A stretch of 64,000 bases of DNA from DASSQJ01 sp963773655 (lineage in GTDB: Bacteria > Actinomycetota > Actinomycetes > Actinomycetales > Dermatophilaceae), in contig CAVZBX010000001.1 in NCBI GenBank assembly GCA_963773655.1, forward strand, positions 1,550,001 to 1,614,000. The letters run 5' to 3'. Positions 8,483-17,069 of this stretch are shown piece by piece. Within the stretch, counting starts at the first letter, position 1. Every line of letters begins with the position of its first letter. The notes under the pieces are model-generated. The model saw only the letters and a list, made by a program, of their open reading frames with translations, had not been told where the DNA came from and ran no database searches. The position numbers were made by a program, and so were the translations under genes.

Positions 8483-9499
8483 TCAGCCGCCCGGGGTGAG
8501 CACGAACCGGCCGGTGGCGGTGAGGTGCTCCAGGCGTGCCACGGTGGTGGCGAGGTACTCGACCGCCCGGCTGCGCCACTGGGCGGTGGTGGTCGTGAGC
8601 AGGCTGTTGGCGAGCAGCAGCTGGCGCGCCACGAGCAGGGCCTCGAGCTGCTCGGTCCCGGCCGGCAGCGGGGCCACGTGGGCGTAGCCCGCCCGCAGCC
8701 CCCGTTCCACCGCGGGGTCGGCGCCGCGGACGTAGAAGGTCGCGATGGCGAGGTCGAGCACCGGGGCCCCGACACCGGCGTCGTCGAAGTCGAAGACCGC
8801 GAGCCGGCCGTCGTGCCACTTGAGGTTGCCGCCATGGAGGTCGGCGTGCAGCGGCACCGCGTCGGCCTGGTCGGCGAGCACGGCGAAGGCACGACGGGCC
8901 AGGTCGAAGGCCTCGTCGACGACCCGCCGGCCCGCCCGCTCGAGCAGCGGGCTGCCCTCGAGGAGGTTGCGGTCACCGAACAGCGGCTCGTCGAACACCG
9001 GGAAGCCGCACCCCTCGGGGAGCACGAAGGTGCGGGCGTGCGCGTGCAGGGTGGCCATCGCCCGGCCCAGGGCGTGCGCCTGCTCCGGGTCGCACTCCCC
9101 CACGTCCGGTCCGTCGAGCCAGGTGTTGACGACGCACAGCAGGTCGCGGCGCAGCTCGGGGCAGGGCACCGCCACGACCGCGCGCCCGTCGGGGCCGGTG
9201 ACGGCGTCGGGCACCGCGACGTCGGTGTCGCGGGCGATGGCGTGCACCCAGGCCTGCTGCGCGGCCACGTGCGGCGGCGTGCTCACGCTGTTGGTGTTGA
9301 CCCGCAGCGCCAGGGTGCGCCCGTCGTCGGTGTCGAGCCGGAAGGTCGTGTTGAACCCGTGCAGCACGGGCTCGAGCCGGTGCACCGCGAGCCCGAAGGC
9401 GCCCGCGGCGGCCACCGCAACCCGGCGCAGCGCTGCGACCTGCGACTCCTCGTCGAGGTCCTCGTACCGCGTCGTCGGCGCCCCGGGCCCGGTGCTCAC
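8483..9499 (-). CDS. Aminoglycoside phosphotransferase/choline-kinase-fold protein
   Basis: 338 residues with the APH-type kinase fold. The catalytic loop reads PLHADLHGGNLKWHDG near residue 218 and the metal-binding motif FDFDDAGVGAPVLDLA follows; this matches HxDxxxxN and D of the family. These enzymes phosphorylate small hydroxyl compounds (sugars, choline, homoserine, antibiotics); the substrate here is not known and resistance should not be assumed. GTG start; no strong ribosome site is visible. Confidence 0.85.
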   Translation of the reverse strand: MSTGPGAPTTRYEDLDEESQVAALRRVAVAAAGAFGLAVHRLEPVLHGFNTTFRLDTDDGRTLALRVNTNSVSTPPHVAAQQAWVHAIARDTDVAVPDAVTGPDGRAVVAVPCPELRRDLLCVVNTWLDGPDVGECDPEQAHALGRAMATLHAHARTFVLPEGCGFPVFDEPLFGDRNLLEGSPLLERAGRRVVDEAFDLARRAFAVLADQADAVPLHADLHGGNLKWHDGRLAVFDFDDAGVGAPVLDLAIATFYVRGADPAVERGLRAGYAHVAPLPAGTEQLEALLVARQLLLANSLLTTTTAQWRSRAVEYLATTVARLEHLTATGRFVLTPGG

Positions 9500-9558
9500 G
9501 GGAGCAGCCAAGCACGCGGGCGGGTGGCGCCGCGAGAGCCGGCCGGTGTGGCGTGCCG

Positions 9559-10911
9559 TCAGCGCACCGGTCCGGGACCACCCGGCCAACCGGGGTCCTG
9601 ACCGGCGGCGGGCTGCTCGGGCGGCGCCGGGTCGTGCAGGGTGGCGTCGAGCACGTCGTGCAGGCGCTCCCGGGCGGCCGGCACCTGCTGCTGGAGCTGG
9701 GCGACGGCCGGGACCGCCTCGGCGATCGGCAGCCGCAGCGGACCGGTGTCGGTGGGGACCGAGGCGGTGGGGTGCCCGCCCCTCACCTCGGTGACCAGGC
9801 GCCGGGCCTCGAGCACGAGGGCGCCGTAGGCCGGCCACGCGTTCGGGTCCGTCAGGGTGGTCTCGCGGACCTGGCGCCCGAGGTCGTCCAGGGAGGTCTC
9901 CGCGGCGGCCAGGTGCTCCTCGACCTCGCGCTCGGCGTCCTCGGTGTGGACCCCGAACAGCACCCCCGCGGCCCCGAGCCGGTCCAGGACGGCTGCGTAG
10001 CCGGCGAGCCAGTCCTCGGAGGGCGCGGCCTGCCACTGCGCGTCGTCCGCGGCGTCGGCGAGGGCGCGAGCGATCCCGGCGACCGGCCACTGGGTCCGTC
10101 GCACGGCCTGCGCCGTGGCGGCGTAGCCGTCCCAGTCGATGCGAGCCGGCCGCAGCCGGTGCCGGGGGTTCAGCCGGGTGCTCTCCCGGCCGGTGGCGAT
10201 CGCCTCGAGGACCGCCGGGACCGCCTCCCCGATGCGGGTGGCGCGACCGTGCCACTCCCGGGCGGTGTCGCCGTCCCAGCCGGTCCGGACCCCCTCGGCC
10301 ATGTCCGCCAGCAGCCCGCGGACCCGTTCGGTGAGGTCCAGCACGGCACGCCGGGGCTCGGTGAGGTGCATCGGGGCCAGGACCACGGCGTTGACCGCCA
10401 CGCCCACCGCACCGCCGAGCACGGTCTCCACGATGGTGAGGTAGGTGAAGTCGACGTCGGCCCACTTCACCGTGACCAGGGAGAGCAGCACCATGATCGG
10501 CACCTGGATGCCGTGCTCGCCGAGCCGGTCCCAGCGGCCGATGAGGAGGGCGACGAGCATGACGAACGTCATCGACCACCAGGTGACGCCGAGGTAGGTG
10601 CCGACGACCCACGCGACGCTCATGCCGACGACGACCGCGACGACCCGCTCGACGCTCTGCCACAGCGACCGCACGATCGTCCGGTCGACGACGAGGAGAG
10701 CGGCGAGGGGCGCGTAGAACGGGGTGGGGCTGTCCATCACCCGCACGGCCAGCTGCCAGGCGATGACGGCCGCGACCGCGGCCTTGAGCAGCAGCAGGGC
10801 GTCGGTCCGCTCCGGTCCCGGCGCACGCACCGCCGCGCGCGCGGTCGTGGCCCAGGAGCGCAGGGTGCCGTGGACACCACGGCGCCCGCCGCCGCTGTCC
10901 ACGCCCGCCAT
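9559..10911 (-). CDS. FUSC-family inner membrane protein (aromatic-acid-exporter-like)
   Basis: 450 residues. The first 200 hold about five to six hydrophobic helices (ALLLLKAAVAAVIAWQLAV, AVVVGMSVAWVVGTYLGV and others), the rest is a soluble alpha-helical cytoplasmic part. This matches FUSC/ArAE permeases linked to efflux of aromatic acids, but substrates are unproven. A TACGCT box 6 nt before the ATG suggests leaderless expression; the gene diverges from the cNMP-binding gene, leaving 98 bp for both promoters. Confidence 0.85.
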   Translation of the reverse strand: MAGVDSGGGRRGVHGTLRSWATTARAAVRAPGPERTDALLLLKAAVAAVIAWQLAVRVMDSPTPFYAPLAALLVVDRTIVRSLWQSVERVVAVVVGMSVAWVVGTYLGVTWWSMTFVMLVALLIGRWDRLGEHGIQVPIMVLLSLVTVKWADVDFTYLTIVETVLGGAVGVAVNAVVLAPMHLTEPRRAVLDLTERVRGLLADMAEGVRTGWDGDTAREWHGRATRIGEAVPAVLEAIATGRESTRLNPRHRLRPARIDWDGYAATAQAVRRTQWPVAGIARALADAADDAQWQAAPSEDWLAGYAAVLDRLGAAGVLFGVHTEDAEREVEEHLAAAETSLDDLGRQVRETTLTDPNAWPAYGALVLEARRLVTEVRGGHPTASVPTDTGPLRLPIAEAVPAVAQLQQQVPAARERLHDVLDATLHDPAPPEQPAAGQDPGWPGGPGPVR

Positions 10912-10917
10912 CCGGCG

Positions 10918-10923
10918 AGCGTA
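10918..10923 (-). promoter_or_regulatory. -10 box of the FUSC gene (leaderless)
   Basis: TACGCT on the minus strand, 6 nt before the ATG. Confidence 0.5.
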
Positions 10924-10991
10924 TCGCCCCGGACTGGCACGACCCGCCCATCCGACCGGGTGACGGGACAGTGCCCGACGAGGCCCGCGCG

Positions 10992-11010
10992 CCCGCCCAT
11001 AATGGGCGGG
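10992..11010. promoter_or_regulatory. Palindromic operator over the -10 box of the cNMP-binding gene
   Basis: CCCGCCCAT-A-ATGGGCGGG: nine-base perfect arms around one base. The -10-like CATAAT sits in its centre and the last arm base is the first base of the GTG start, so a bound protein would block both promoter and initiation region. Autoregulation is a guess. Confidence 0.55.
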
Positions 11011-11492
11011 TGACCGACCTGCTCGCCCTCTGCGCAGACCTGCCCGTGCGCCGGGTCGCCGGCGGTGCGGTGCTCATCGAGGAGGGGGTGACGCCCGCCG
11101 AGCTCCTCGTCCTGGAGTCCGGTGCCGTCACCGTGGAACGTGACGGCACCCCCTTCGCCCGCATCGACACGCCGGGCGCCGTCTTCGGCGAGCTCTCCTT
11201 CGTCCTCGGACAGCCGGCCACCGCCACGGTGCGCGCGGTCGACGACGTCGCCGTGCGGGTCGTTGCGGACCCCGAGGCCTTCCTCACCGAGCGGCCGGGC
11301 GCCGCGCTCGCCGTGCTGCGGATGACGGCCGCCCGGCTCGACGGCCTCACCCAGTACCTCGTCGACGTCAAGCAGCAGTTCTCCGGCCTCAGCGGGCACC
11401 TCGGGATGGTCGACCAGATCCTCGACACGCTCGTGCACCACCAGGGACCACGGGCGAGCACCGGGTCGGCTCGCGACCCCGAGGGTCACTGA
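11010..11492 (+). CDS. Cyclic-nucleotide-binding domain protein (Crp-like sensor domain without HTH)
   Basis: 160 residues forming one cNMP-binding beta-barrel: EEGVTPAELLVLESGAVTVERDG, then GAVFGELSFVLGQPATATVRA (the phosphate-binding cassette FGELSF...P.TATV). No helix-turn-helix follows, so it is a stand-alone sensor and not a Crp-type regulator. The start is the GTG 6 nt after a CATAAT box; an upstream start at 10971 would add 13 residues unlike the family. Tail-to-tail with the metallophosphoesterase. A class III cyclase is encoded 1.7 kb further on, so a cAMP link is possible but unproven. Confidence 0.83.
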   Translation: MTDLLALCADLPVRRVAGGAVLIEEGVTPAELLVLESGAVTVERDGTPFARIDTPGAVFGELSFVLGQPATATVRAVDDVAVRVVADPEAFLTERPGAALAVLRMTAARLDGLTQYLVDVKQQFSGLSGHLGMVDQILDTLVHHQGPRASTGSARDPEGH

Positions 11493-11501
11493 CCGGCGAC
11501 C

Positions 11502-12221
11502 TCAGCCGAGCTCGACGCCGTCGGTCTCGACGACGCCGAACCACTCGGCCGTGCCGGCGACCGTGTCGATGGTGACGTGTGCCGGCACCGGGCCGATCTG
11601 CTTGCCCGCGTTGAACACCCAGCTGCGGCCGAGCCGAGCCCGCCACGAGCCGCCGTCGACCCACGGCGCCTGGTGGATGTGGCCGGTGAGGACGACGTCG
11701 GGCTGGTACTGCTCGATCCACGCGGCGAGGTCGTGGTCGGGAAACTCGCGGCGCCGGTCTCTGCACAGGGGGGTGCCCGCAGGAGGCGAGTGGTAGGCCC
11801 ACACCCACGTCGCGGGGCGGTCGCGCGCGGCCTCCTCGAGCTGCGCACCCACCTCCTCGCGGGTCAGCGGCCCGTCCCACCACGGGCACGCGGTGAAGCG
11901 GACGCCGTCGACGTCGACCGAGGAGCCGTCGGTGACGACCTGCGCGTGCCGCACCCGCCGCAGCCACCCGGCGACCTGCTCGCCCGCCGGGCCGGGCCCG
12001 TCGAGGTCGTGGTTGCCGGACGACACCACGACCGGGCCGTGCTCGGCGAGCCGCTCGAGGTAGGAGGTCAGCACGACCGCCTGCACCTCCACCGGTACCG
12101 GGTTGACGACGTCGGCGAGGTCGCCGGCGATCACGACGACGTCGACGTCCGCCGCGGCACCGACGAGCCAGTCGTAGTGGGGCAGCCGGTAGTGCAGGTC
12201 CGAGACCGAGAGGATCCGCAC
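11502..12221 (-). CDS. Calcineurin-like metallophosphoesterase
   Basis: 239 residues with the full metal-binding set: SDLHY near residue 6, IAGDLAD near 31, SSGNHDLDG near 68, AYHSPP near 142 and TGHIHQAPW near 180. A dinuclear-metal phosphoesterase of unknown substrate (cyclic nucleotides and phosphoproteins are common in the family). GTG start 7 nt after TACACT, consistent with a leaderless mRNA. Confidence 0.9.
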   Translation of the reverse strand: MRILSVSDLHYRLPHYDWLVGAAADVDVVVIAGDLADVVNPVPVEVQAVVLTSYLERLAEHGPVVVSSGNHDLDGPGPAGEQVAGWLRRVRHAQVVTDGSSVDVDGVRFTACPWWDGPLTREEVGAQLEEAARDRPATWVWAYHSPPAGTPLCRDRRREFPDHDLAAWIEQYQPDVVLTGHIHQAPWVDGGSWRARLGRSWVFNAGKQIGPVPAHVTIDTVAGTAEWFGVVETDGVELG

Positions 12222-12228
12222 GAGCGGC

Positions 12229-12234
12229 AGTGTA
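12229..12234 (-). promoter_or_regulatory. -10 box of the metallophosphoesterase gene (leaderless)
   Basis: TACACT on the minus strand with a 7-nt gap to the GTG start. Confidence 0.55.
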
Positions 12235-12278
12235 GGGACGCCGCGGCCCGGCCCGGACGCGCGTCCACGGCCGGCTGG

Positions 12279-13112
12279 TCAGGCGTCGACGAGCACGCCC
12301 TCGCGGGAGTCGATGACCAGGCCCTCGCGGGCCGTGACGACCTCGAGCTCGGTGGGGACGACGTCGGCCATCGTGTCGAGGGCGTCGTCGGTGCGGTGCG
12401 GTCCGTGGTGGAACAGCACGACCGTACGGGCGCCGACGCGCTCGCCGAGGTGCACGGCGTCGTCGACCGTCGCGTGACCGTAGTCGCGGGCCCTGGGGCG
12501 CTCCCACTCGAGGAACTGCGCGTCGTGGACCAGCACGTCGATCCCGTCGAGCGCGGCGAGGAGGTCCTCGGACACCCCGACCGCCGGCGCGTGGTCGGGG
12601 ACGTAGGCGACCCGGTACCCGTCGTCCTCGAGCACGTACCCGAAGGTCCTCCCGCCCTTGTGCTCGACCTCGACGGCCGTGACCTCGAACCCTTCCACGC
12701 TGGTCCGCCCCGCCTCGAGGGTCTCGAACGACCAGTCACCGATCAGCCCCTCGGGCTCGATCGGGAAGCCGGGCGGAGACATCAGCTGGGCCAGCAGGTC
12801 ACGGCCGGACCGGCCCCCCTGGGCCGGGACGAGCATCCGGACGATCGCGTCCGTGCGGTCGCCTGCAGGGAAGAACGGCAGGCCCTGCACGTGGTCCCAG
12901 TGCAGGTGGCTCACGAGGATCGTGCCCCGGAACGCGTCGCCGTGGAGCATCGCCGGGGCGCTGCGGATGCCGGTGCCGGCGTCGAGCAGCAGGGTCGGCT
13001 TGTCACCGCCACGGGGAGTCACCGCGATGCACGACGTGTGTCCGCCGTACCGGACGAAGTCCGCGCCGGGAGCGCAGGTGGACCCCCGGACGCCCAGGAA
13101 CGTGAGTCTCAC
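12279..13112 (-). CDS. MBL-fold metallo-hydrolase
   Basis: 277 residues of the metallo-beta-lactamase fold. It has the metal motif SHLHWDHVQGLPFF near residue 90, the Asp of HDAQFLEWE near 195, GHATVDDAV near 212 and the closing His of FHHGPHR near 240. The opening FLGVRGSTCAPG resembles phosphoribosyl-cyclic-phosphate or ribonuclease Z-like members, but the substrate is open. GGAGG lies 5-6 nt before the GTG. It diverges from the cyclase gene with 120 bp between starts. Confidence 0.88.
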   Translation of the reverse strand: MRLTFLGVRGSTCAPGADFVRYGGHTSCIAVTPRGGDKPTLLLDAGTGIRSAPAMLHGDAFRGTILVSHLHWDHVQGLPFFPAGDRTDAIVRMLVPAQGGRSGRDLLAQLMSPPGFPIEPEGLIGDWSFETLEAGRTSVEGFEVTAVEVEHKGGRTFGYVLEDDGYRVAYVPDHAPAVGVSEDLLAALDGIDVLVHDAQFLEWERPRARDYGHATVDDAVHLGERVGARTVVLFHHGPHRTDDALDTMADVVPTELEVVTAREGLVIDSREGVLVDA

Positions 13113-13232
13113 GCCAACCTCCGACTCGGTGTCGCGGCCGATGGGCGGTCTGCCGGTCGGCGTCGAGCATGCGGGATACTACCCACGGCCCGGTGCCACC
13201 GCGACTGACCCGGAGAAAGGCGGACCGAGCAC

Positions 13233-16200
13233 GTGCCTGACCTGCGTCGCCACGTCCCCCCCGTCGCGCTCCGGTGGGACCACGAGGCCCCCGGCGCCAG
13301 GGGGCGCGTCGTCGACGGCACCCTCGTCTTCGCCGACATCTCGGGGTTCACCGCCCTCACCGAGCGTCTCTCCCGTCGGGGTCGGATCGGGGCCGAGGAG
13401 ATCGTCGACACGCTGAACCGCGTCTTCTCCCCGATGCTGCGGATCAGCGCGGCCAGGGGTGGGGAGCTGCTGAAGTTCGGCGGGGACGCCCTGCTCTTCC
13501 TCTTCCGCGGGCCGGACCACCCCGAGCAGGCCTGTGACGCCGCCGTCGAGATGCGGGCGGCGCTGCGCGAGTCGGCCAAGGTCCGCACGTCCGTCGGGCG
13601 GCTGTCCCTGTCGATGTCGGTGGGCGTGCACTCCGGGGACATCCACCTCTTCCTCGTGGGCTCCCCCACCCGCGAGCTGCTGATCCTCGGGCCCGGTGCC
13701 TCGGCGACGGCGGATGCCGAGAAGGTCGCCGAGGCCGGGCAGGTCGTGGTGACCCCCGCGACCGCCGCTCGACTCCCCGCGGGCTCCACCCGACCCCGGG
13801 AGGACGGAGCGCTCCTGCTGCGCCGCCGGCGGGCCCACACGCAGGCTCCGGGAGCCCCGACTCCCCCACCGGGGGACGCCGCGCTGCTGGCCACGCTCTT
13901 CCCGCGCGAGCTCGGGGAGCACCTCGCCGACGGCCCCCCCGACCCGGAGCATCGGATCGCGACGATCGCGTTCATCCGCTTCTCGGGGACCGACGACGTC
14001 CTCGCCCACACTGGCGTCGAAGAGCTCGGCGAGCGGCTCCACCGGCTGGTCACGCTCGTGGAGGACGCCCTCGCCCCGGAGGGCGTCACGATGCTGGCGA
14101 CCGACCTCGACACCGACGGCGGCAAGTTCTTCCTCGGCTCCGGCGTCCCGTTCACGCGCGAGGACGACGAGGGCCGGATGGTGCGCGCACTGCGACGCGT
14201 GGCGGAGGCCGACCTACCCTTTCCGGTCCAGCTCGGGGCCAACCGCGGGCACGTCTTCGCGGCCGAGGTCGGGATCGACGAGCGCGCGGCCTACTCGGCG
14301 ATGGGCGACACGACGAACACCGCGGCCCGGATCATGTCCAAGGCCCCGGAGGGGGCGCTCTACGTCCACCCAGCGGTGCTGGAGCACTCGCGGACGACAT
14401 TCCAGGTGACGCCGGCGGGCCCGTTCGCCATGAAGGGCAAGTCGGTGCCGCTGCTCGTCCACGAGGTCGGTGCGGAGACGGGCACGAGGGAGGCGACCGC
14501 CGAGGCGCGCCTGCCGTTCCTCGGCCGCGAGGGCGACGTCGTGAGGGTCGCCGAAGCCCTGGCGCGGGCCCTCGGCGGCGAGGGCGGGGCGATCGTCGTC
14601 GACGGCGCGACCGGCACGGGCAAGTCGCGCCTGGTCCACGAGGCCCTCGAACGTGCACCCGCGGCCACGCTCACCCTCCTGCGCGGCGAGCCCTACGGCT
14701 TGACGAGCACCTACCGCGTGCTGCGCGACCCGGTGCGGGCGCTGCTCGGCATCGAGCGGGACACCCCCGAGCGGATGGGAGCCATGCTCCTGGCCAGCCT
14801 TCGCGAGGCGGCACCGGACCTCCTGCCCTTCGCACCCCTCGTCGCGGACGTGGCACAGGTGATGGTGCCCTCGACGCCCGAGGTGGACCGCATCGACCCC
14901 GCGTTCCGGGCCGACCGGTTGGCCGACGTCGCCATCGACCTGATCGGGCGCCTGGTCCCTGGTCCGCACGTCGTTGTCGTCGAGGAGGCGCACTGGGTCG
15001 ACGGCGCGTCGGCGCACTTCCTGGGGCGCGTGGCGACGGCCACTGATGGGCGCGCCTGGGCCGTGGTCGCCGTCCGGCGGGGCGACGAGGGCGGCTTCCT
15101 CCCGGAGGGTGGCAGCCGGGTCACCCTCGAGCCGCTGCCCCCCGAGGTCATCGAGCAGCTGGTCATCGTGGCGACCGAGCAGTCCCCGTTGCGCCCTCAC
15201 GAGGTCGCGGCGATCGTCGACCGGGCCGACGGCAACCCGCTATACGTCGAGGAGGTCACCAGGCTGGCGCGAGGGACCGGGTCGGTGGCGCTCCTGCCCG
15301 AGTCCCTCCAAGCCGCCATGAGCGCCCAGATCGACCGGCTCTCCCCGCTTTCCCGCCGGGTGCTGCGGTACGCCGCGGTCCTCGGGCGCAGCTTCCGACG
15401 CGAGATCGTCAACGCCACGCTGCGTGCGGACGGCCTCGAGGTCGACGCCGTGACCTACGACGACCTCGCAGCGTTCCTCGAGCCGGACGGCCCGAACCGC
15501 ATCCAGTTCCGTAACAGCCTCGTCCGGGACGCAGCGTACGAAGGGTTGGCGTACAAGCTGCGAGCCCGACTCCACCAGACCGCCGGCGAGGTCCTCGAGC
15601 GGATGAGCACCGACCTGGACGTCGACTCGCCCACGCTCGCGCTGCACTTCTCCCGGTCCGGGGACGCCGTCCGAACATGGACGTACACCCAGCGGGCCGG
15701 CGACCTGGCCCGCCGCTCGTACGCCAACGCCGACGCTGCCGAACAGTTCGTCACGGCGCTGGACGTGAGCCGCCGCGTTCCCGCGGTGACCGGGGCCGAC
15801 CGAGCCCGCCTGTGGGCCACGGTGGGCGAGCTGAGGGACCTGGCGGGGATGTTCGAGGACTCGCTGGACGCCTACCGCCGCGCGGTCCGTCTCCTGGGCG
15901 ACGACCCCGTGCAGGCCGCGGACGTGCTGGCCCGCCAAGCAGCCGTCCATGTCCGCTCCGGCGCCTTCACCACCGCGCTGCGCGCCGCCGGGCGATCCCG
16001 CTCCCTGCTGGCCCCGTACTCCGGCCGTCCCGAGGCCGACCGTGTCGAAGTGCGGCTCGACGCCCTGACCGCCCGGGTCCGTGCGGACCAGGAACGCCCC
16101 AAGGAGGCTCGTCGCTGGGCTGCCAAGGTGGTCGAACGAGCCAGCGCACTCGACGAGCACGAGACCCTCGTCGGAGCACTGATCCAGCTGGACCGCGCCG

Positions 16201-17069
16201 AGTCGCAGCTCGGCGTCCCGGGGCTCGGCGAGCGCCAGCGCCAGGCCCTGCAGATCTGCATCGACAACGGCCTGCGCTACCAGGAGGCCATCGTGAGGAA
16301 CAACCTCGGCGCCTTCGACTACTTCGCCGGCCGGTGGAGCGAGGCGGTGGAGTGGTACGCATCCAGCCGCACCCTGGCCCTCGAGGTCGGGAGCGCGTTC
16401 ACGGCGGCCCAGATCGACGTCAACCGCGCCGAGCTCCTCGTCAACCAGGGTCGGCTCGACGAGGCCGAGGAGGTCCTGCACGACGCGATCCGCGTCCTAC
16501 GGGCGTCGGGTGCCGTGCTGTTCCTCGGTGAGGGTGAGGTGCAGCTGGCCCGTGCCCAGATCCAGCTGGGGGCACTCGCCGACGCCGAGGAGACGGCACG
16601 CCGGGCGCAGGCGCGGTTCGAGCAGATCGGGAGCCCGGCCAGCGCGCTCGAGGCGGCCCTGGTCCGCGCCGACGCCGTGACCCGGGCCGGCCGTCCGGGG
16701 GAGGCCCTCGAGACCGTCGCGGAGGCCGAGCGGAGCGCCCGGGCGGACGCCACGTTGTCGTTGCCGCGCACCTGCCTCCAGCGGGGCCACGCCCTGGCCG
16801 ACCTGGGACGGCTGGACGAGGCCGATGAGATGGTTGAGACCGGGCTCGTCGCCGCCCGCGAGCAGGAGCTCCCCTACGAGGAGGCCCTGCTCCTCGCACT
16901 CCGCGGCCGGCTCGCTCACCTCCGGCACGACGTCAAGGACGCCGACGCCGCCCTGGCGCAGGCCGGCAGCATCCTGGCGCGTCTCGGGGTGCGGAGGCTT
17001 AGCCCCGCACCCCGAGACGGCGATGCCGCGGGGTCGGGTCAGCCGCCGATCAGGCGGGCGTCGCCGTAG
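13233..17069 (+). CDS. Tandem class III cyclase-NTPase-TPR protein (soluble adenylyl cyclase-like)
   Basis: 1278 residues, no membrane segments. Order: cyclase domain 1 with VFADISGFTALTERL near residue 30 and KFGGDALLFLF near 82 (both metal Asp positions present); cyclase domain 2 near 245-400, where the first metal Asp is replaced (FIRFSG) but the GDTTNTAARI transition-state Asn/Arg motif near 352 is kept; an AAA/STAND NTPase with Walker A DGATGTGKSR near 458 and Walker B VVVVEEAHWVD near 578; then TPR-like helices from about 860. One complementary active site per tandem pair is expected, as in mammalian ADCY10. GTG start with GGAGAAAGG upstream. The last 29 residues look unlike the TPR region and lie over a hairpin. 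Confidence 0.9.
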   Translation: MPDLRRHVPPVALRWDHEAPGARGRVVDGTLVFADISGFTALTERLSRRGRIGAEEIVDTLNRVFSPMLRISAARGGELLKFGGDALLFLFRGPDHPEQACDAAVEMRAALRESAKVRTSVGRLSLSMSVGVHSGDIHLFLVGSPTRELLILGPGASATADAEKVAEAGQVVVTPATAARLPAGSTRPREDGALLLRRRRAHTQAPGAPTPPPGDAALLATLFPRELGEHLADGPPDPEHRIATIAFIRFSGTDDVLAHTGVEELGERLHRLVTLVEDALAPEGVTMLATDLDTDGGKFFLGSGVPFTREDDEGRMVRALRRVAEADLPFPVQLGANRGHVFAAEVGIDERAAYSAMGDTTNTAARIMSKAPEGALYVHPAVLEHSRTTFQVTPAGPFAMKGKSVPLLVHEVGAETGTREATAEARLPFLGREGDVVRVAEALARALGGEGGAIVVDGATGTGKSRLVHEALERAPAATLTLLRGEPYGLTSTYRVLRDPVRALLGIERDTPERMGAMLLASLREAAPDLLPFAPLVADVAQVMVPSTPEVDRIDPAFRADRLADVAIDLIGRLVPGPHVVVVEEAHWVDGASAHFLGRVATATDGRAWAVVAVRRGDEGGFLPEGGSRVTLEPLPPEVIEQLVIVATEQSPLRPHEVAAIVDRADGNPLYVEEVTRLARGTGSVALLPESLQAAMSAQIDRLSPLSRRVLRYAAVLGRSFRREIVNATLRADGLEVDAVTYDDLAAFLEPDGPNRIQFRNSLVRDAAYEGLAYKLRARLHQTAGEVLERMSTDLDVDSPTLALHFSRSGDAVRTWTYTQRAGDLARRSYANADAAEQFVTALDVSRRVPAVTGADRARLWATVGELRDLAGMFEDSLDAYRRAVRLLGDDPVQAADVLARQAAVHVRSGAFTTALRAAGRSRSLLAPYSGRPEADRVEVRLDALTARVRADQERPKEARRWAAKVVERASALDEHETLVGALIQLDRAESQLGVPGLGERQRQALQICIDNGLRYQEAIVRNNLGAFDYFAGRWSEAVEWYASSRTLALEVGSAFTAAQIDVNRAELLVNQGRLDEAEEVLHDAIRVLRASGAVLFLGEGEVQLARAQIQLGALADAEETARRAQARFEQIGSPASALEAALVRADAVTRAGRPGEALETVAEAERSARADATLSLPRTCLQRGHALADLGRLDEADEMVETGLVAAREQELPYEEALLLALRGRLAHLRHDVKDADAALAQAGSILARLGVRRLSPAPRDGDAAGSGQPPIRRASP
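16980..17019. terminator. Large hairpin (15-bp perfect stem) at the convergent 3' ends
   Basis: CGTCTCGGGGTGCGG and its exact complement enclose AGGCTTAGCC, which can itself pair. It starts 20 bp past the stop of the minus-strand secreted-protein gene and lies inside the final codons of the cyclase gene, so it is a plausible terminator for the former and perhaps for both. Confidence 0.6.
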
